Source of the DNA: a bacterium
GTDB lineage: Bacteria; Patescibacteriota; Minisyncoccia; Phycocordibacterales; UBA12088
DNA: 32,609 bases
Assembly: GCA_003252295.1 (NCBI GenBank)
Contig: QKEV01000020.1
Coordinates: 1-32,609 of the forward strand
Direction: 5' to 3'
This document shows positions 21,091 to 29,452 of the stretch, in pieces (within the stretch, counting starts at the first letter, position 1; each line of letters begins with the position of its first letter). Under the pieces are notes generated by a model that saw only the letters and a program-made list of their open reading frames with translations, made no database searches and was not told the DNA's origin. A program made the position numbers and the translations under genes.

Positions 21091-22755
21091 TTAAAATTTT
21101 AATCTTTTTAATACTCTTTCCTTCCCTAATACGTTCATTATTTCATACAGATCAGGTGTCTGGGTCTTACCTGTCACCATAACCCTAAGAACCATGGCAA
21201 CATCTCCAACATGACCTTTATAGCTATCTGGACTAGTTTTAAAATCCTTAATATTTGATGCGTAACCGAGAGACTCTGAAAGAGTTTTTATTTTTTCAAA
21301 CCAATCGTCTCTGTTGTTCTCTTCTTGATACACATTGCTATATGAGTCCACTATTTCTTGTATGTCAGTGTCAGTTAAATGCTCAGGAAACAAATTACTA
21401 TTTACTTTTACTTGCTCGAATTTCGAATCAAAAAAGTAAGAAATAGACTCTTCAATTTCTGACCAAGAGGCAAAATCTTTTCTTGGTTTTTTATCATTTC
21501 TTTCAATAGAAAAAATCTGCAAACAAAAATCTCTATTTTCAGTTAATATGTTGGCAAAATTTTTATTATGAGATGTTGCCCAAGTTAGAGTTTTCTCAAA
21601 CACTTCTTCTGCGGTCATTTTTGATATTACCTCTTTACTTATATTATCCAATTTATTTAGATCAAAAAGAGCACCGCTTTTGCTAATCTTTTCCAACTTA
21701 ACCGGGAATTCCATGTTGGAAAAATATGGGTTACCTCTTCTCCAATCTTCGAAACCAGAATTAGCGATATTAAGCAGATACTCAATTATTGAATCAACTG
21801 GATATCCCTTTTCAAAATAGAAATCTACTGATGATTCAGGGTCTTTTCTTTTACTTAGTTTTCTCTTGCTACCATTTTCTAATTTTAATATTGGTGAAAT
21901 ATGAGCATAAAATGGCGCCTTGATCCCTAAAAATTTGAAAATCTGTAAATGTATTGGCAAAGACGATAGCCACTCATCACCACGAATTACATGCGTTACA
22001 CCCATAAGAAAATCATCAACAACATGGGCAAAATGATACGTTGGGTAACTATCTGCCTTAATTAAAACAATGTCATTATTGTTTTCTGTAACATTAATCT
22101 TACCTTTAGCCAGATCTGAGAAGACAAAACTATTTTCCTCAACACCGTCAGATTTTAACCTTATGACAAAAGGAATATTGTTTTTTAAATTATCTTCAAT
22201 CTCTTTCAGACCAGCATCTCTATGTCTTGCCCATTTACCATAGTACCCTGGTCTAATTTTATTAGACTCTTGCTCTTTTCTTAAAGTTTCCAACTCATCC
22301 TTGGTACAAAAACAAGGATAAGCAAGACCTTTTTCCAACAAATGTTTGGCAAAAGTTAGATATATATCAACTCTTTCACTTTGTTTGTACGGTCCATACT
22401 TACCACTATTCAAGCAAATTGATTCTGATTGTGGACCCTCATCAGTACTCAACCCAAATTCTTTTAATGCATTAATTATTTGTGCTGTGCCATTACTCAC
22501 CTCCCTGGTTTTATCAGTATCTTCTATACGAAGAAAAAAGACGCCATCACTCTGATGTGCAATCCTTTCCGATATTAAAGCGGTGTAAATCCCACCTATA
22601 TGAAGAAAACCTGTTGGACTTGGCCCAAATCTTGTTACTTTTGCGTCTTCAGGTAAATTCCTAGGAGGATATTTACTTATATAATCCCCAGTCTTTTTTA
22701 TTATATTTGGCAGCAGAAGATCTGCTATTTTTTTGTTTTCAAGTTCACTTGTCAT
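21091..22755 (-). CDS. gltX: Glutamyl-tRNA synthetase, Clostridia-type
   Basis: 554 residues from ATG 22755. Class I synthetase: FGPSPTGFLHIGG (43-55, HIGH-type motif), LRIEDTDKTR, GPYKQSERVDIY, RGDEWL and RKLSKRKD (298-305, KMSKS-type motif). The N-terminal extension before the Rossmann fold (ADLLLPNIIKKTGDYISKYP then PRNL) is, from memory, the form seen in Clostridia and relatives rather than the short standard GltX. The gene is more AT-rich than the neighbouring core genes. It may be a second, acquired copy; whether it is the only GltX cannot be seen here. The short Nudix gene lies upstream in the same direction. Confidence 0.93.
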   Translation of the reverse strand: MTSELENKKIADLLLPNIIKKTGDYISKYPPRNLPEDAKVTRFGPSPTGFLHIGGIYTALISERIAHQSDGVFFLRIEDTDKTREVSNGTAQIINALKEFGLSTDEGPQSESICLNSGKYGPYKQSERVDIYLTFAKHLLEKGLAYPCFCTKDELETLRKEQESNKIRPGYYGKWARHRDAGLKEIEDNLKNNIPFVIRLKSDGVEENSFVFSDLAKGKINVTENNNDIVLIKADSYPTYHFAHVVDDFLMGVTHVIRGDEWLSSLPIHLQIFKFLGIKAPFYAHISPILKLENGSKRKLSKRKDPESSVDFYFEKGYPVDSIIEYLLNIANSGFEDWRRGNPYFSNMEFPVKLEKISKSGALFDLNKLDNISKEVISKMTAEEVFEKTLTWATSHNKNFANILTENRDFCLQIFSIERNDKKPRKDFASWSEIEESISYFFDSKFEQVKVNSNLFPEHLTDTDIQEIVDSYSNVYQEENNRDDWFEKIKTLSESLGYASNIKDFKTSPDSYKGHVGDVAMVLRVMVTGKTQTPDLYEIMNVLGKERVLKRLKF

Positions 22756-22823
22756 ACTATATTTTTGTAACATTCTTAACAAAGCACCCGTGGTCGATAT
22801 CCCAAATGAATTATACTTAAATT

Positions 22824-23114
22824 TTATATTCTAATTCTTTTTTTTGAAAATTTGCACAAAATACTCAAATCAAGTTCTTTCGTATTATTTATATATGCAA
22901 CATAATAATATCTACGCTGATTTATTGTACCTTGTTTTACGTACGTAAAAAGCTTTTTTACTTTAACATCTCTAACGCCTACCTCTTCCAAAATTTCTCT
23001 TTTTACTGTGCTTTTTGGCATTTCATTTTCTTCAATCAAACCAGATAGAAATTTAAGAACTTTTTTATTGTTTTTCTCCCATCTAAATTCGTTTATTAAA
23101 TATATATTATTCAT
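22824..23114 (-). CDS. Short Nudix hydrolase
   Basis: 96 residues. An intact Nudix box, SGLIEENEMPKSTVKREILEEVGV, fits GX5EX7REUXEEXGU. About 40 residues follow, so the protein is shorter than the usual 130-150, with a lineage-poor end (CKFSKKRIRI) reached through a run of eight A. A truncation or homopolymer frameshift is possible, though the next frame also stops within a few codons. AT-rich like gltX; the gap to the gltX ATG is about 70 bases, so probably one operon. Hydrolyses a nucleoside diphosphate derivative, substrate unknown. Confidence 0.75.
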   Translation of the reverse strand: MNNIYLINEFRWEKNNKKVLKFLSGLIEENEMPKSTVKREILEEVGVRDVKVKKLFTYVKQGTINQRRYYYVAYINNTKELDLSILCKFSKKRIRI

Positions 23115-23202
23115 AATTATTGACAACACTTCACTACTGGTGCATTGTTGCGTTTAGATAATATGTCACGTCACCTAAAAACTCATCTCAAAGGGGGAGC
23201 GC

Positions 23203-23568
23203 ATGAGAAGAATGACACCACAGGAAAAAGAGACGATGGTTCAAGGTGTTTTAGATTCCAGAAATAAAGAGGAAGTGCAATCTTTAAAAAATTTTGTAAC
23301 CCACCATCCTGAAGAAGTTGAAGCATACTTTAAAGACGCAGCTATTGGTTGGGTTATTAAAGAATATGCAAACTCTCTTAAAGAAACTACCGTTCCAGAT
23401 ACTGAAGGGGTTGCGCAGGAACTTCACGGTATGTTGAGAGAAAAGCTTGGATTGCCACCGATTGAGGAGCAGCAATGTGAGGTGTCTAATCTTTCAAGAG
23501 TAATGATGATTAGCGTGCTTACTGTTTTCGGTTTTATTTTCTTACTTTTTTCTCTTCCAAAACTTTAG
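23203..23568 (+). CDS. Hypothetical tail-anchored protein
   Basis: 121 residues with a good ribosome site (AAGGGGGAG) before ATG 23203. Soluble, charged helical region 1-95 and one C-terminal transmembrane helix (about 100-118, MMISVLTVFGFIFLLFSL), so it is membrane-attached with the bulk in the cytoplasm. No family recognised. Monocistronic, with a strong terminator. Confidence 0.7.
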   Translation: MRRMTPQEKETMVQGVLDSRNKEEVQSLKNFVTHHPEEVEAYFKDAAIGWVIKEYANSLKETTVPDTEGVAQELHGMLREKLGLPPIEEQQCEVSNLSRVMMISVLTVFGFIFLLFSLPKL

Positions 23569-23587
23569 AAACAGAGACGCAAACAGA

Positions 23588-23620
23588 CCGCACTGAACCT
23601 AGGTTCAGTGCGGCTTTTCT
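23588..23620 (+). terminator. Intrinsic terminator
   Basis: CCGCACTGAAC/GTTCAGTGCGG, 11 perfect pairs, loop CTAG, then CTTTTCTTGTTTT. Confidence 0.9.
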
Positions 23621-23638
23621 TGTTTTACGTATCTTCTG

Positions 23639-24451
23639 CTAGATAGCTGCACCGTCAAGATCAAAACTTTCGATGTACCGATCAATAACCTCTGGATGTC
23701 CCCCTGCTACACACTCAGCAACAAACTTGTCTGCCTGCTCTCCTGTTTCAAACTGCATGTATGATAGGGCGCTCTCACAGGCAACCTGCACATCTATCTT
23801 TGCACCTAGTTGCACATCTTCACCGACAAGTGGAACAAAGCGAACAGAGTTAATGATACCCTCAAAATCCTGATGGATAACTGAGTCTACTTCTAAGTAC
23901 GAACCACTAAAGTGATACGTGAGATTCCCGCTAGCAACGACAATGTTGTCGGTGAGATACAAACCATCAGTTGTGTAGCGAACAGCATTAGCGCCACCAA
24001 CCACTGCATCACGGTCCACCTCTCCAAATGCCATACCTATATTAGAAAACTTAGGAGTAGCATCTACCCACATACTGGCAGTTTGCCTTTGGTCATTTTT
24101 GAACACCATGAGCTGCATAGCAGGTGACCCTTCTCTTCCACCCTCACTATTCTCAAGTTCGAACTTTTCCTTAGCATTCATGATGCGATACGCTTGTACC
24201 ACTTCGCTTCCCGGGAATTCCTCACGTACCAATTCGGTCACATCATCTATAACGTAACCATCTGACCCTTCTGGATAATCAAAAGCAAGCCCTATGGACT
24301 GGTCTTCAAACTGACCGAGATGCACGTCACGCTCTACCGCTTCCGGTATTACTGTATCAGTTCCTCCTTCTTGAGAGCTGTTCTTATTAATAATAAAGAA
24401 ACCGCAAACCACAGCAATTACAACAACGAGAGCAATAACTACCTTGTTCAT
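23639..24451 (-). CDS. Hypothetical exported, N-terminally anchored protein
   Basis: 270 residues. An N-terminal signal-anchor (3-21, KVVIALVVVIAVVCGFFII) precedes a low-complexity linker and a beta-rich domain (about 45-205) of a type seen in PsbP-like or lipoprotein-like exported proteins (FDYPEGSDGYVI..., AVRYTTDGLYLTDNIVVASG). A separate small helical C-terminal domain (CESALSYMQFETGEQADKFVAECVAGGHPEVIDRYIES) has two Cys. I do not know a function. Convergent with the upstream gene, sharing its terminator region. Confidence 0.75.
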   Translation of the reverse strand: MNKVVIALVVVIAVVCGFFIINKNSSQEGGTDTVIPEAVERDVHLGQFEDQSIGLAFDYPEGSDGYVIDDVTELVREEFPGSEVVQAYRIMNAKEKFELENSEGGREGSPAMQLMVFKNDQRQTASMWVDATPKFSNIGMAFGEVDRDAVVGGANAVRYTTDGLYLTDNIVVASGNLTYHFSGSYLEVDSVIHQDFEGIINSVRFVPLVGEDVQLGAKIDVQVACESALSYMQFETGEQADKFVAECVAGGHPEVIDRYIESFDLDGAAI

Positions 24452-24581
24452 ACAATGTAAAATGTTCTTCTATTAGTCGGAATAGTATACCCTTTCGCCC
24501 ACATCACCAGCAATACATCAGTAAACGCAAGAAAATGGTCTAATTTAAATTTCACATATGCACTTCAACATACACACCTGA

Positions 24582-24590
24582 TGCTACAAT
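24582..24590 (+). promoter_or_regulatory. Extended -10 promoter of the Nudix gene
   Basis: TGC-TACAAT, 7 bases, then ATG 24598. Leaderless arrangement. Confidence 0.55.
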
Positions 24591-24597
24591 ACTGTTT

Positions 24598-25059
24598 ATG
24601 AAAATAGTACACATATTCATAAATATTGCTTACACAGTACTTAGGTTATACTGGAAAATCTTTAAGCCAAAGACGTACGGTGTTCGCATGCTTATTTATA
24701 ACAAAGATCACGTACTACTCATCAAACAAACCTATGGCGATAAAAATCTCCTGCTTATTCCAGGAGGCGGGTACAGCCCTAAAAAAGAAGAACCACTGGA
24801 AGCAATACTGAGAGAGGTCAAAGAAGAACTTAGTGCAAACGTAGAACAGGTAGAAAAAATTGGTATCTACACAACAACTGCCGAAGGAAAATATGATACT
24901 GTCACACTGTTTTCTGGCACTGTAACGGGAACACCTGAGTTACACCTTCAAAGACTTGAAGTGTCTAAAGCTTTCTGGAGAGATTACAAAACCGCACTTG
25001 CAGACCCAAATCTCTCAAATGTTGCACGACAAGCAATCACCACACACTTTAAAAAATAA
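24598..25059 (+). CDS. Nudix hydrolase
   Basis: 153 residues. Nudix box GYSPKKEEPLEAILREVKEELS matches GX5EX7REUXEE, with Ser in place of the last Gly. YGVRMLIYNKDHVLLIKQTYGDKNLLLIPGG is the usual strand pattern before it. The first 20 residues are hydrophobic (IVHIFINIAYTVLRLYW) and may form a membrane-associated helix. Substrate unknown; NDP-sugars or oxidised nucleotides are typical. Monocistronic, with a leaderless start. Confidence 0.88.
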   Translation: MKIVHIFINIAYTVLRLYWKIFKPKTYGVRMLIYNKDHVLLIKQTYGDKNLLLIPGGGYSPKKEEPLEAILREVKEELSANVEQVEKIGIYTTTAEGKYDTVTLFSGTVTGTPELHLQRLEVSKAFWRDYKTALADPNLSNVARQAITTHFKK

Positions 25060-25060
25060 T

Positions 25061-25088
25061 GCCGACAATCTAAAAACAGATCGTCGGC
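25061..25088. terminator. Shared terminator of convergent genes
   Basis: GCCGACaATCT/AGATcGTCGGC hairpin. On the minus strand it is followed by ATTATTTTTT, so it mainly serves the lipoprotein gene; on the plus strand the tail is weak. Confidence 0.7.
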
Positions 25089-25094
25089 ACTGCA

Positions 25095-25382
25095 TCAATG
25101 ACGCCAATACCTTGGCGTACGATAGTGTCGAGGATAGGGTCGGTAGTACCTTGGTGCACGATAATACCTGACACCTCGATGATGATTACTGATGGCAGTA
25201 CCCAGTAAAGCACCTCCAGCTACACCCAGTACTGCTCCGGTCACCAGACCTTGGTTATAGTTCTGAACTGCCTGCTGTTGTTCATAGGGGGCACCGGGAG
25301 GTGCCATCATGCACCCTGAACAAAAAAATAATACCACTGACACAACAGTAACGAGTACAAAATGTACTTTACTATTTTTCAT
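25095..25382 (-). CDS. Glycine-zipper lipoprotein
   Basis: 95 residues. Hydrophobic signal (6-21) ending FFCSGC, a lipobox-like site with Cys at about 24. Next comes a glycine-zipper helix (GLVTGAVLGVAGGALLGTAI), then a tail of Arg/Tyr/Pro repeats (YYRAPRYYRPYPRHYR). Similar small lipoproteins are envelope components; function unknown. Excellent ribosome site AAAAGGAGGT and a consensus promoter upstream. Confidence 0.85.
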   Translation of the reverse strand: MKNSKVHFVLVTVVSVVLFFCSGCMMAPPGAPYEQQQAVQNYNQGLVTGAVLGVAGGALLGTAISNHHRGVRYYRAPRYYRPYPRHYRTPRYWRH

Positions 25383-25440
25383 TGCAACCTCCTTTTCGTC
25401 AAAGTTTACTTGTGCACTGCGACTCGATAGTTCTAATTAG

Positions 25441-25469
25441 ATTAAACAATTTACCTAAGTCATTGTCAA
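25441..25469 (-). promoter_or_regulatory. Promoter of the lipoprotein gene
   Basis: TTGACA (25469-25464), 17-base spacer, TTTAAT (25446-25441) on the minus strand. Confidence 0.75.
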
Positions 25470-25492
25470 CATATTAGGTAATGGAGGTATTT

Positions 25493-26182
25493 TTAGAGTG
25501 TCGTTACTTCAAGAAGAAGTGCAGGAATCATAGACACCCCAACATAAAGAGGCAGTATACCGAGGTAGTAGAAAGAAAAGAAAAATGCCCTCTTCCCCAA
25601 CGCTTTCCTGAGTCCACTACTCCTCCTAGATACCCACCAGTACAGTCCACCTAAAAATAACGTAAGGATAAGTAAGCAAAACAAGCTGGCAGATACTACT
25701 GAGAACATTTGAAACATATCTCCCTTTTCAGACATTACCTTTCCCCAGTCCCCATACATAAAAACAATAAGAAGGGTGTAAATATACACAAAGAAAACAA
25801 CCATTGGCGCACTTGCCAACATTTTATACTTCAGGTACCTACTCTCTTCAAACGTAAGTTCTTTTGATTGCATGCCAAAATGCATTCTCAGCATGCTTTT
25901 CAAAAACCTCACAACAGGAAACAAAATATAGTTGAGAATAACAACAAAACCAAGAAAGAGGCATGCCTGAATGAGTATTGTTTCTACCAAACCCACTGAC
26001 ATAACCATTGCAGTAGGTATCCCTTTTAGGTATACGAGTGTATTGAAAAATGACTGCACATCTTCACTAACGGATACTGATGAAGATGATAACACCTGTA
26101 TAAAACCAGTCACCGTAGGAAACACAACAATAAAGATAAGCAACAACGAAACCGCCCAAAAATAAAACTTCTCTTTATTCAT
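25493..26182 (-). CDS. Multi-pass membrane protein, unknown
   Basis: 229 residues with about five transmembrane helices (near 7-29, 60-90, 117-140, 160-186, 203-226) and short loops; one basic loop (RRSSGLRKALGKRA) probably faces the cytoplasm. No family motif recognised. Terminates about 110 bases upstream of the lipoprotein gene, in the same direction. Confidence 0.75.
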   Translation of the reverse strand: MNKEKFYFWAVSLLLIFIVVFPTVTGFIQVLSSSSVSVSEDVQSFFNTLVYLKGIPTAMVMSVGLVETILIQACLFLGFVVILNYILFPVVRFLKSMLRMHFGMQSKELTFEESRYLKYKMLASAPMVVFFVYIYTLLIVFMYGDWGKVMSEKGDMFQMFSVVSASLFCLLILTLFLGGLYWWVSRRSSGLRKALGKRAFFFSFYYLGILPLYVGVSMIPALLLEVTTL

Positions 26183-26254
26183 TGTTATTATTATGACACA
26201 TACTGGCGTATTTGTTCACATTACTCACAAGTACAAAAACATGCACAATCTCTG

Positions 26255-26295
26255 ATTCTTGACATACCGCAGACTTACAGGCACTCTGAGAAAAG
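26255..26295 (+). repeat. 41-bp upstream element, copy 1
   Basis: Identical to 26860-26900. Contains TTGACA (26259-26264) with CACTCT at 17-base spacing, a poor -10, plus ACTTACAGGCACTCTGAG. It ends 34 bases before the ATG of the first paralogue. Confidence 0.95.
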
Positions 26296-26329
26296 AGTAT
26301 ATTTACATACCACTTTGAAGGAGGAGGAT

Positions 26330-26764
26330 ATGAATACACATGACATTACACTTAATGAGTTTAAAAAAAGACAGGAACAATTAGGTGAATACGCCAACGG
26401 AATTATGATAAGAAATATTGGTGTATTGCAGGACATGGCATGGAGATCAATCAACATAACTGAATTTGAGAGTCATGACATTGTTATTTTTTGTGTAGAA
26501 ACCGCTTCAGCTAGGTTAACTGAATTTGCTACATCTTTTATCAAAGAAGGTGGATTTCAGTTTGACCCAGAAATAAAACCAAACGGTATTACCAGTATCG
26601 TTACAACACATAACGCTTGTCTTGGGTTAGCTAAACTCTTCCCGTACTCTGCAAAGATACTACAAACACCCACGAATGACGGTAAGGTAAAAGTTGTCAT
26701 ACTTACAGAGTACGGACTGACTGTATACAAGATCTTCCCGAAAGCAGCACCTGATATACACTAG
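26330..26764 (+). CDS. Hypothetical protein, tandem paralogue 1
   Basis: 144 residues from ATG 26330, with a strong ribosome site (GAAGGAGGAGG). Soluble. The pattern LQDMAWRS...HDIVIFCVETAS and the C-terminus YGLTVYKIFPKAAPDIH match the next gene (LQNLAWKA...TDIVLICVDTHS, KGVYVFTLKPEALPNVH), so the two are paralogues. No known family. Each copy has its own upstream element and terminator hairpin, which argues for independent but co-regulated expression. Confidence 0.8.
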   Translation: MNTHDITLNEFKKRQEQLGEYANGIMIRNIGVLQDMAWRSINITEFESHDIVIFCVETASARLTEFATSFIKEGGFQFDPEIKPNGITSIVTTHNACLGLAKLFPYSAKILQTPTNDGKVKVVILTEYGLTVYKIFPKAAPDIH

Positions 26765-26776
26765 GTCGCCAAAAAG

Positions 26777-26806
26777 AACACCGTGCCTAACTACAGGCAC
26801 GGTGTT
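26777..26806 (+). terminator. Hairpin after paralogue 1
   Basis: ACACCGTGCCT/AGGCACGGTGT, 11 perfect pairs, loop of 6; short T-run only. Confidence 0.7.
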
Positions 26807-26859
26807 TACTGTTGATTGTATGCAGAACATCACCATAGCCATGCCACTTTCCTTCGAAA

Positions 26860-26900
26860 ATTCTTGACATACCGCAGACTTACAGGCACTCTGAGAAAAG
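26860..26900 (+). repeat. 41-bp upstream element, copy 2
   Basis: Identical to 26255-26295, 605 bases downstream. It ends 31 bases before ATG 26932. Confidence 0.95.
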
Positions 26901-26931
26901 GTAAAAAATACTTTCAGAGGAGGGATACATA

Positions 26932-27354
26932 ATGGCAAATGAAAAACCTATTGAGCAGTATAGAGAAGCAGTAAGAGAGCATATTAGCGATTTAATCGCT
27001 AGCAGGATCCCGACCTTGCAGAATCTGGCATGGAAAGCTCAATACACGAATGGACACAAAAACACTGATATCGTCCTCATATGTGTTGATACACACTCGG
27101 AAAAATGGGTAGAGTTCATAAGAATAATGTTCTCAGGTGAACCAGTAGAAGAAGAACTTGATAAGGCAAACGGCGCTCTGGTAAGTTTCATAACAAAAAG
27201 TCTTGCATGTGACATGTTTGTAGACATCTTTCCCAAACATCGTACTGCTTTTGAAGCAGAACCCCTTGATGACTTCGTAAAAACCATTATCCTATGTGAT
27301 AAAGGAGTGTACGTCTTCACACTCAAACCTGAGGCTTTACCCAATGTTCACTGA
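26932..27354 (+). CDS. Hypothetical protein, tandem paralogue 2
   Basis: 140 residues with ribosome site AGAGGAGGG. Paralogue of the gene at 26330: equal length, shared helix (SRIPTLQNLAWKA), central strand (DIVLICVDTHSEKWVEFI) and C-terminal strand ending LPNVH. The proteins have diverged much more than their 41-bp upstream elements. Soluble; function unknown. Confidence 0.8.
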   Translation: MANEKPIEQYREAVREHISDLIASRIPTLQNLAWKAQYTNGHKNTDIVLICVDTHSEKWVEFIRIMFSGEPVEEELDKANGALVSFITKSLACDMFVDIFPKHRTAFEAEPLDDFVKTIILCDKGVYVFTLKPEALPNVH

Positions 27355-27368
27355 TCGTTTTCCCAACA

Positions 27369-27393
27369 AGCGTCGCACCAAAAGTGCGACGCT
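27369..27393 (+). terminator. Hairpin after paralogue 2
   Basis: AGCGTCGCAC/GTGCGACGCT, loop CAAAA; no T-run, so it may act in mRNA stability instead. Confidence 0.5.
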
Positions 27394-27445
27394 CTGTGCG
27401 TACTAGAATTGAAAGAAACAACAAGAATACAGCGTAGTAAAGACC

Positions 27446-27991
27446 ATGGACAAATCAAGACTGACGTACAAGAAGATGCTTGGAGCACTCATCATGTTCG
27501 CTGTCGTTCTTGCTATCACACTCTGGTTTGTTCTTGCACATTCGTACCCATCTCATGTCACGATAAATGAAGTGTCAGCGAGTGGAGAACAAGGTGACTG
27601 GATAGAGCTCTATAACCCATCACTCACTTCCCTATCACTCAAAGGATACTATTTAACCGACAGTAACAAAAACTTAACCAAGTTCACCTTTACTGACGAC
27701 TTTATCGTTCCGAGCCATGGTTACCTTGTAGTGTATGCACAGAACTACACTAGTACAGCATCGGAAAATGTCATACAACTTCCCTTCAATATTAAAAACG
27801 GCGAAACGATCTACCTTGTAGATAAAGATGGTGCAACCATTCTTGACCGCTTCACCATTATCGAAAGTAACACGAAAGGAGGTTCAGTTGGACGATTTCC
27901 TGATGGAACACAGGAGTTCTTCACGTTCACTACAGGTACGCCTGGCACACAAAATGACAAAGATGAATCGCGTGTACCAATGCGACGATAA
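27446..27991 (+). CDS. Membrane-anchored lamin-tail domain (LTD) protein
   Basis: 181 residues. An N-terminal transmembrane anchor (about 12-32, GALIMFAVVLAITLWFVLA) is followed by an extracellular LTD fold (about 38-165): VTINEVSASGEQGDWIELYNPSLTSLSLKGYYLTDS, SHGYLVVYAQN, SVGRFPDGT and FTTGTPGTQN. In other bacteria LTD domains are often joined to CotH kinases. The VTC gene starts 2 bases after the stop, so this is the first gene of a four-gene surface operon. Confidence 0.9.
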   Translation: MDKSRLTYKKMLGALIMFAVVLAITLWFVLAHSYPSHVTINEVSASGEQGDWIELYNPSLTSLSLKGYYLTDSNKNLTKFTFTDDFIVPSHGYLVVYAQNYTSTASENVIQLPFNIKNGETIYLVDKDGATILDRFTIIESNTKGGSVGRFPDGTQEFFTFTTGTPGTQNDKDESRVPMRR

Positions 27992-27993
27992 GT

Positions 27994-28719
27994 ATGAACA
28001 CAAAAGAAGCACAACTTACTGTCACGCGACATGAACTCAAGTACTACCTGAGCTACAGTGATTACATTGTTGCCAGAAACATACTTAGAGAACTCATGGA
28101 TCGTGATGCATACAGTCCTGAAGAGGGGTACCCGATCCGCAGTCTCTACTTTGATGATATTCAAGATGCATCTGTTATAGAAAAACTTGATGGTATTGAA
28201 CTTCGCGATAAGTACCGACTTCGAACGTACGACCCAAAGCTCGACTGGGTAAAACTGGAACGTAAGAGTAAGAACAATAACTACGTTCAGAAGACCAGTG
28301 TACGGTTGGCCAAAGAAGAAGCTAAGGAGCTCATAGGTGGAAACAGTGACGTACTCCTCAGTATAGATACTCCAGGCGCACGTTCCATGTACTTCGACTT
28401 CAAACGTAAATACCTTCGCCCTGTTGTAGTGATTGACTATGTTCGAGAAGCGTACACGCTACCCTTCAACAACATACGCATCACCTTTGACAAAACATTG
28501 CGATACGCAACACACAACTTGAACCTCTTTGATGAACACCTTGAAACAATCCCGTTGCAAGGAGAAGACATCATCATCTTGGAGATAAAGTTCGATAACT
28601 TCCTACCACCTATGATCCGCGACATGCTGCCACTTCAAAGTGCGACCAGCTCAGCGATCAGTAAGTACACACAGTCCCGTATCACACAGATGGACTCGTG
28701 GTGGGGATTACAAGCGTAA
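27994..28719 (+). CDS. VTC-domain polyphosphate polymerase-like protein
   Basis: 241 residues, a triphosphate-tunnel fold of the VTC type (PF09359-like). Basic and acidic tunnel motifs: RHELKYYL (start), IRSLYFDD, KYRLRTY, WVKLERKSK, VVIDYVREAY, ITFDKTLRY and ILEIKFD near the end. VTC4 makes polyphosphate from ATP; in bacteria the domain is often encoded beside DUF4956 and CotH genes, with an unproven substrate. Cytoplasmic, no membrane segment of its own. Second gene of the operon. Confidence 0.92.
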   Translation: MNTKEAQLTVTRHELKYYLSYSDYIVARNILRELMDRDAYSPEEGYPIRSLYFDDIQDASVIEKLDGIELRDKYRLRTYDPKLDWVKLERKSKNNNYVQKTSVRLAKEEAKELIGGNSDVLLSIDTPGARSMYFDFKRKYLRPVVVIDYVREAYTLPFNNIRITFDKTLRYATHNLNLFDEHLETIPLQGEDIIILEIKFDNFLPPMIRDMLPLQSATSSAISKYTQSRITQMDSWWGLQA

Positions 28720-28742
28720 ATTACCAGTAATAGATTATCAAC

Positions 28743-29432
28743 ATGAATGGAATAAACTTAAGCGAGCTACTTGCTCTCGACAAACTACTCTTGGACTCAT
28801 CGTTCACACTCTTACAGATACTCCTGTCTTTGACGATGACGTTTGTGATGGCAATGTTCATCTACTTTGTCTACAAGAAAACCTACAATGGTGTTCTGTA
28901 CTCGAAGAACTTCAACATTACGCTCGTCATCTCTGCTCTTGCAATAAATGCGATCATCATAGGCATCAGTGGCAACCTCATACTCTCACTCGGACTCGTC
29001 GGTGCACTCTCTATCGTTCGCTTTAGAACTGCTGTGAAAGATCCAAGGGATACTGCGTTCATGTTCTGGGCGATTACGATAGGCGTGGTGAATGGTGTTG
29101 CATACTACGAACTATCAATCCTCGCGAGTTTGTTCATAGCAGGTGTAATCTTTATCCTCTCCCGCAGCGCCAGCTTCGAGCCAACATACATGCTCATTTT
29201 GCACTACGGAGATACCAAGGTGTTTAGTGAGGTGAAGAACATCCTTGCCGACACCAAACGTATCAAACGATACTTTATTCGATCAGACGTACGAAAGAAT
29301 GAACACACTGAAAAAGTGATAGAGGTGAAGTTTCTGAATGATGCACAAGAAAACGTACTCAACGACCTACGTGCACTTGCAGGACTGGAAACTTGCACCC
29401 TTCTCTCGAGTAACGGTGAGTTCGCTGAGTAA
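28743..29432 (+). CDS. DUF4956 membrane protein
   Basis: 229 residues. Four membrane segments in the first 140 residues, with the family hallmark GALSIVRFRTAVKDPRDTAF, then a cytoplasmic alpha/beta domain (about 150-225). DUF4956 proteins accompany VTC polymerases and probably form the membrane part of that system, comparable to the membrane subunits of the yeast VTC complex (inference). It follows the VTC stop by 23 bases. Confidence 0.92.
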   Translation: MNGINLSELLALDKLLLDSSFTLLQILLSLTMTFVMAMFIYFVYKKTYNGVLYSKNFNITLVISALAINAIIIGISGNLILSLGLVGALSIVRFRTAVKDPRDTAFMFWAITIGVVNGVAYYELSILASLFIAGVIFILSRSASFEPTYMLILHYGDTKVFSEVKNILADTKRIKRYFIRSDVRKNEHTEKVIEVKFLNDAQENVLNDLRALAGLETCTLLSSNGEFAE

Positions 29433-29452
29433 TATTTAGAAATTATAGGCTT

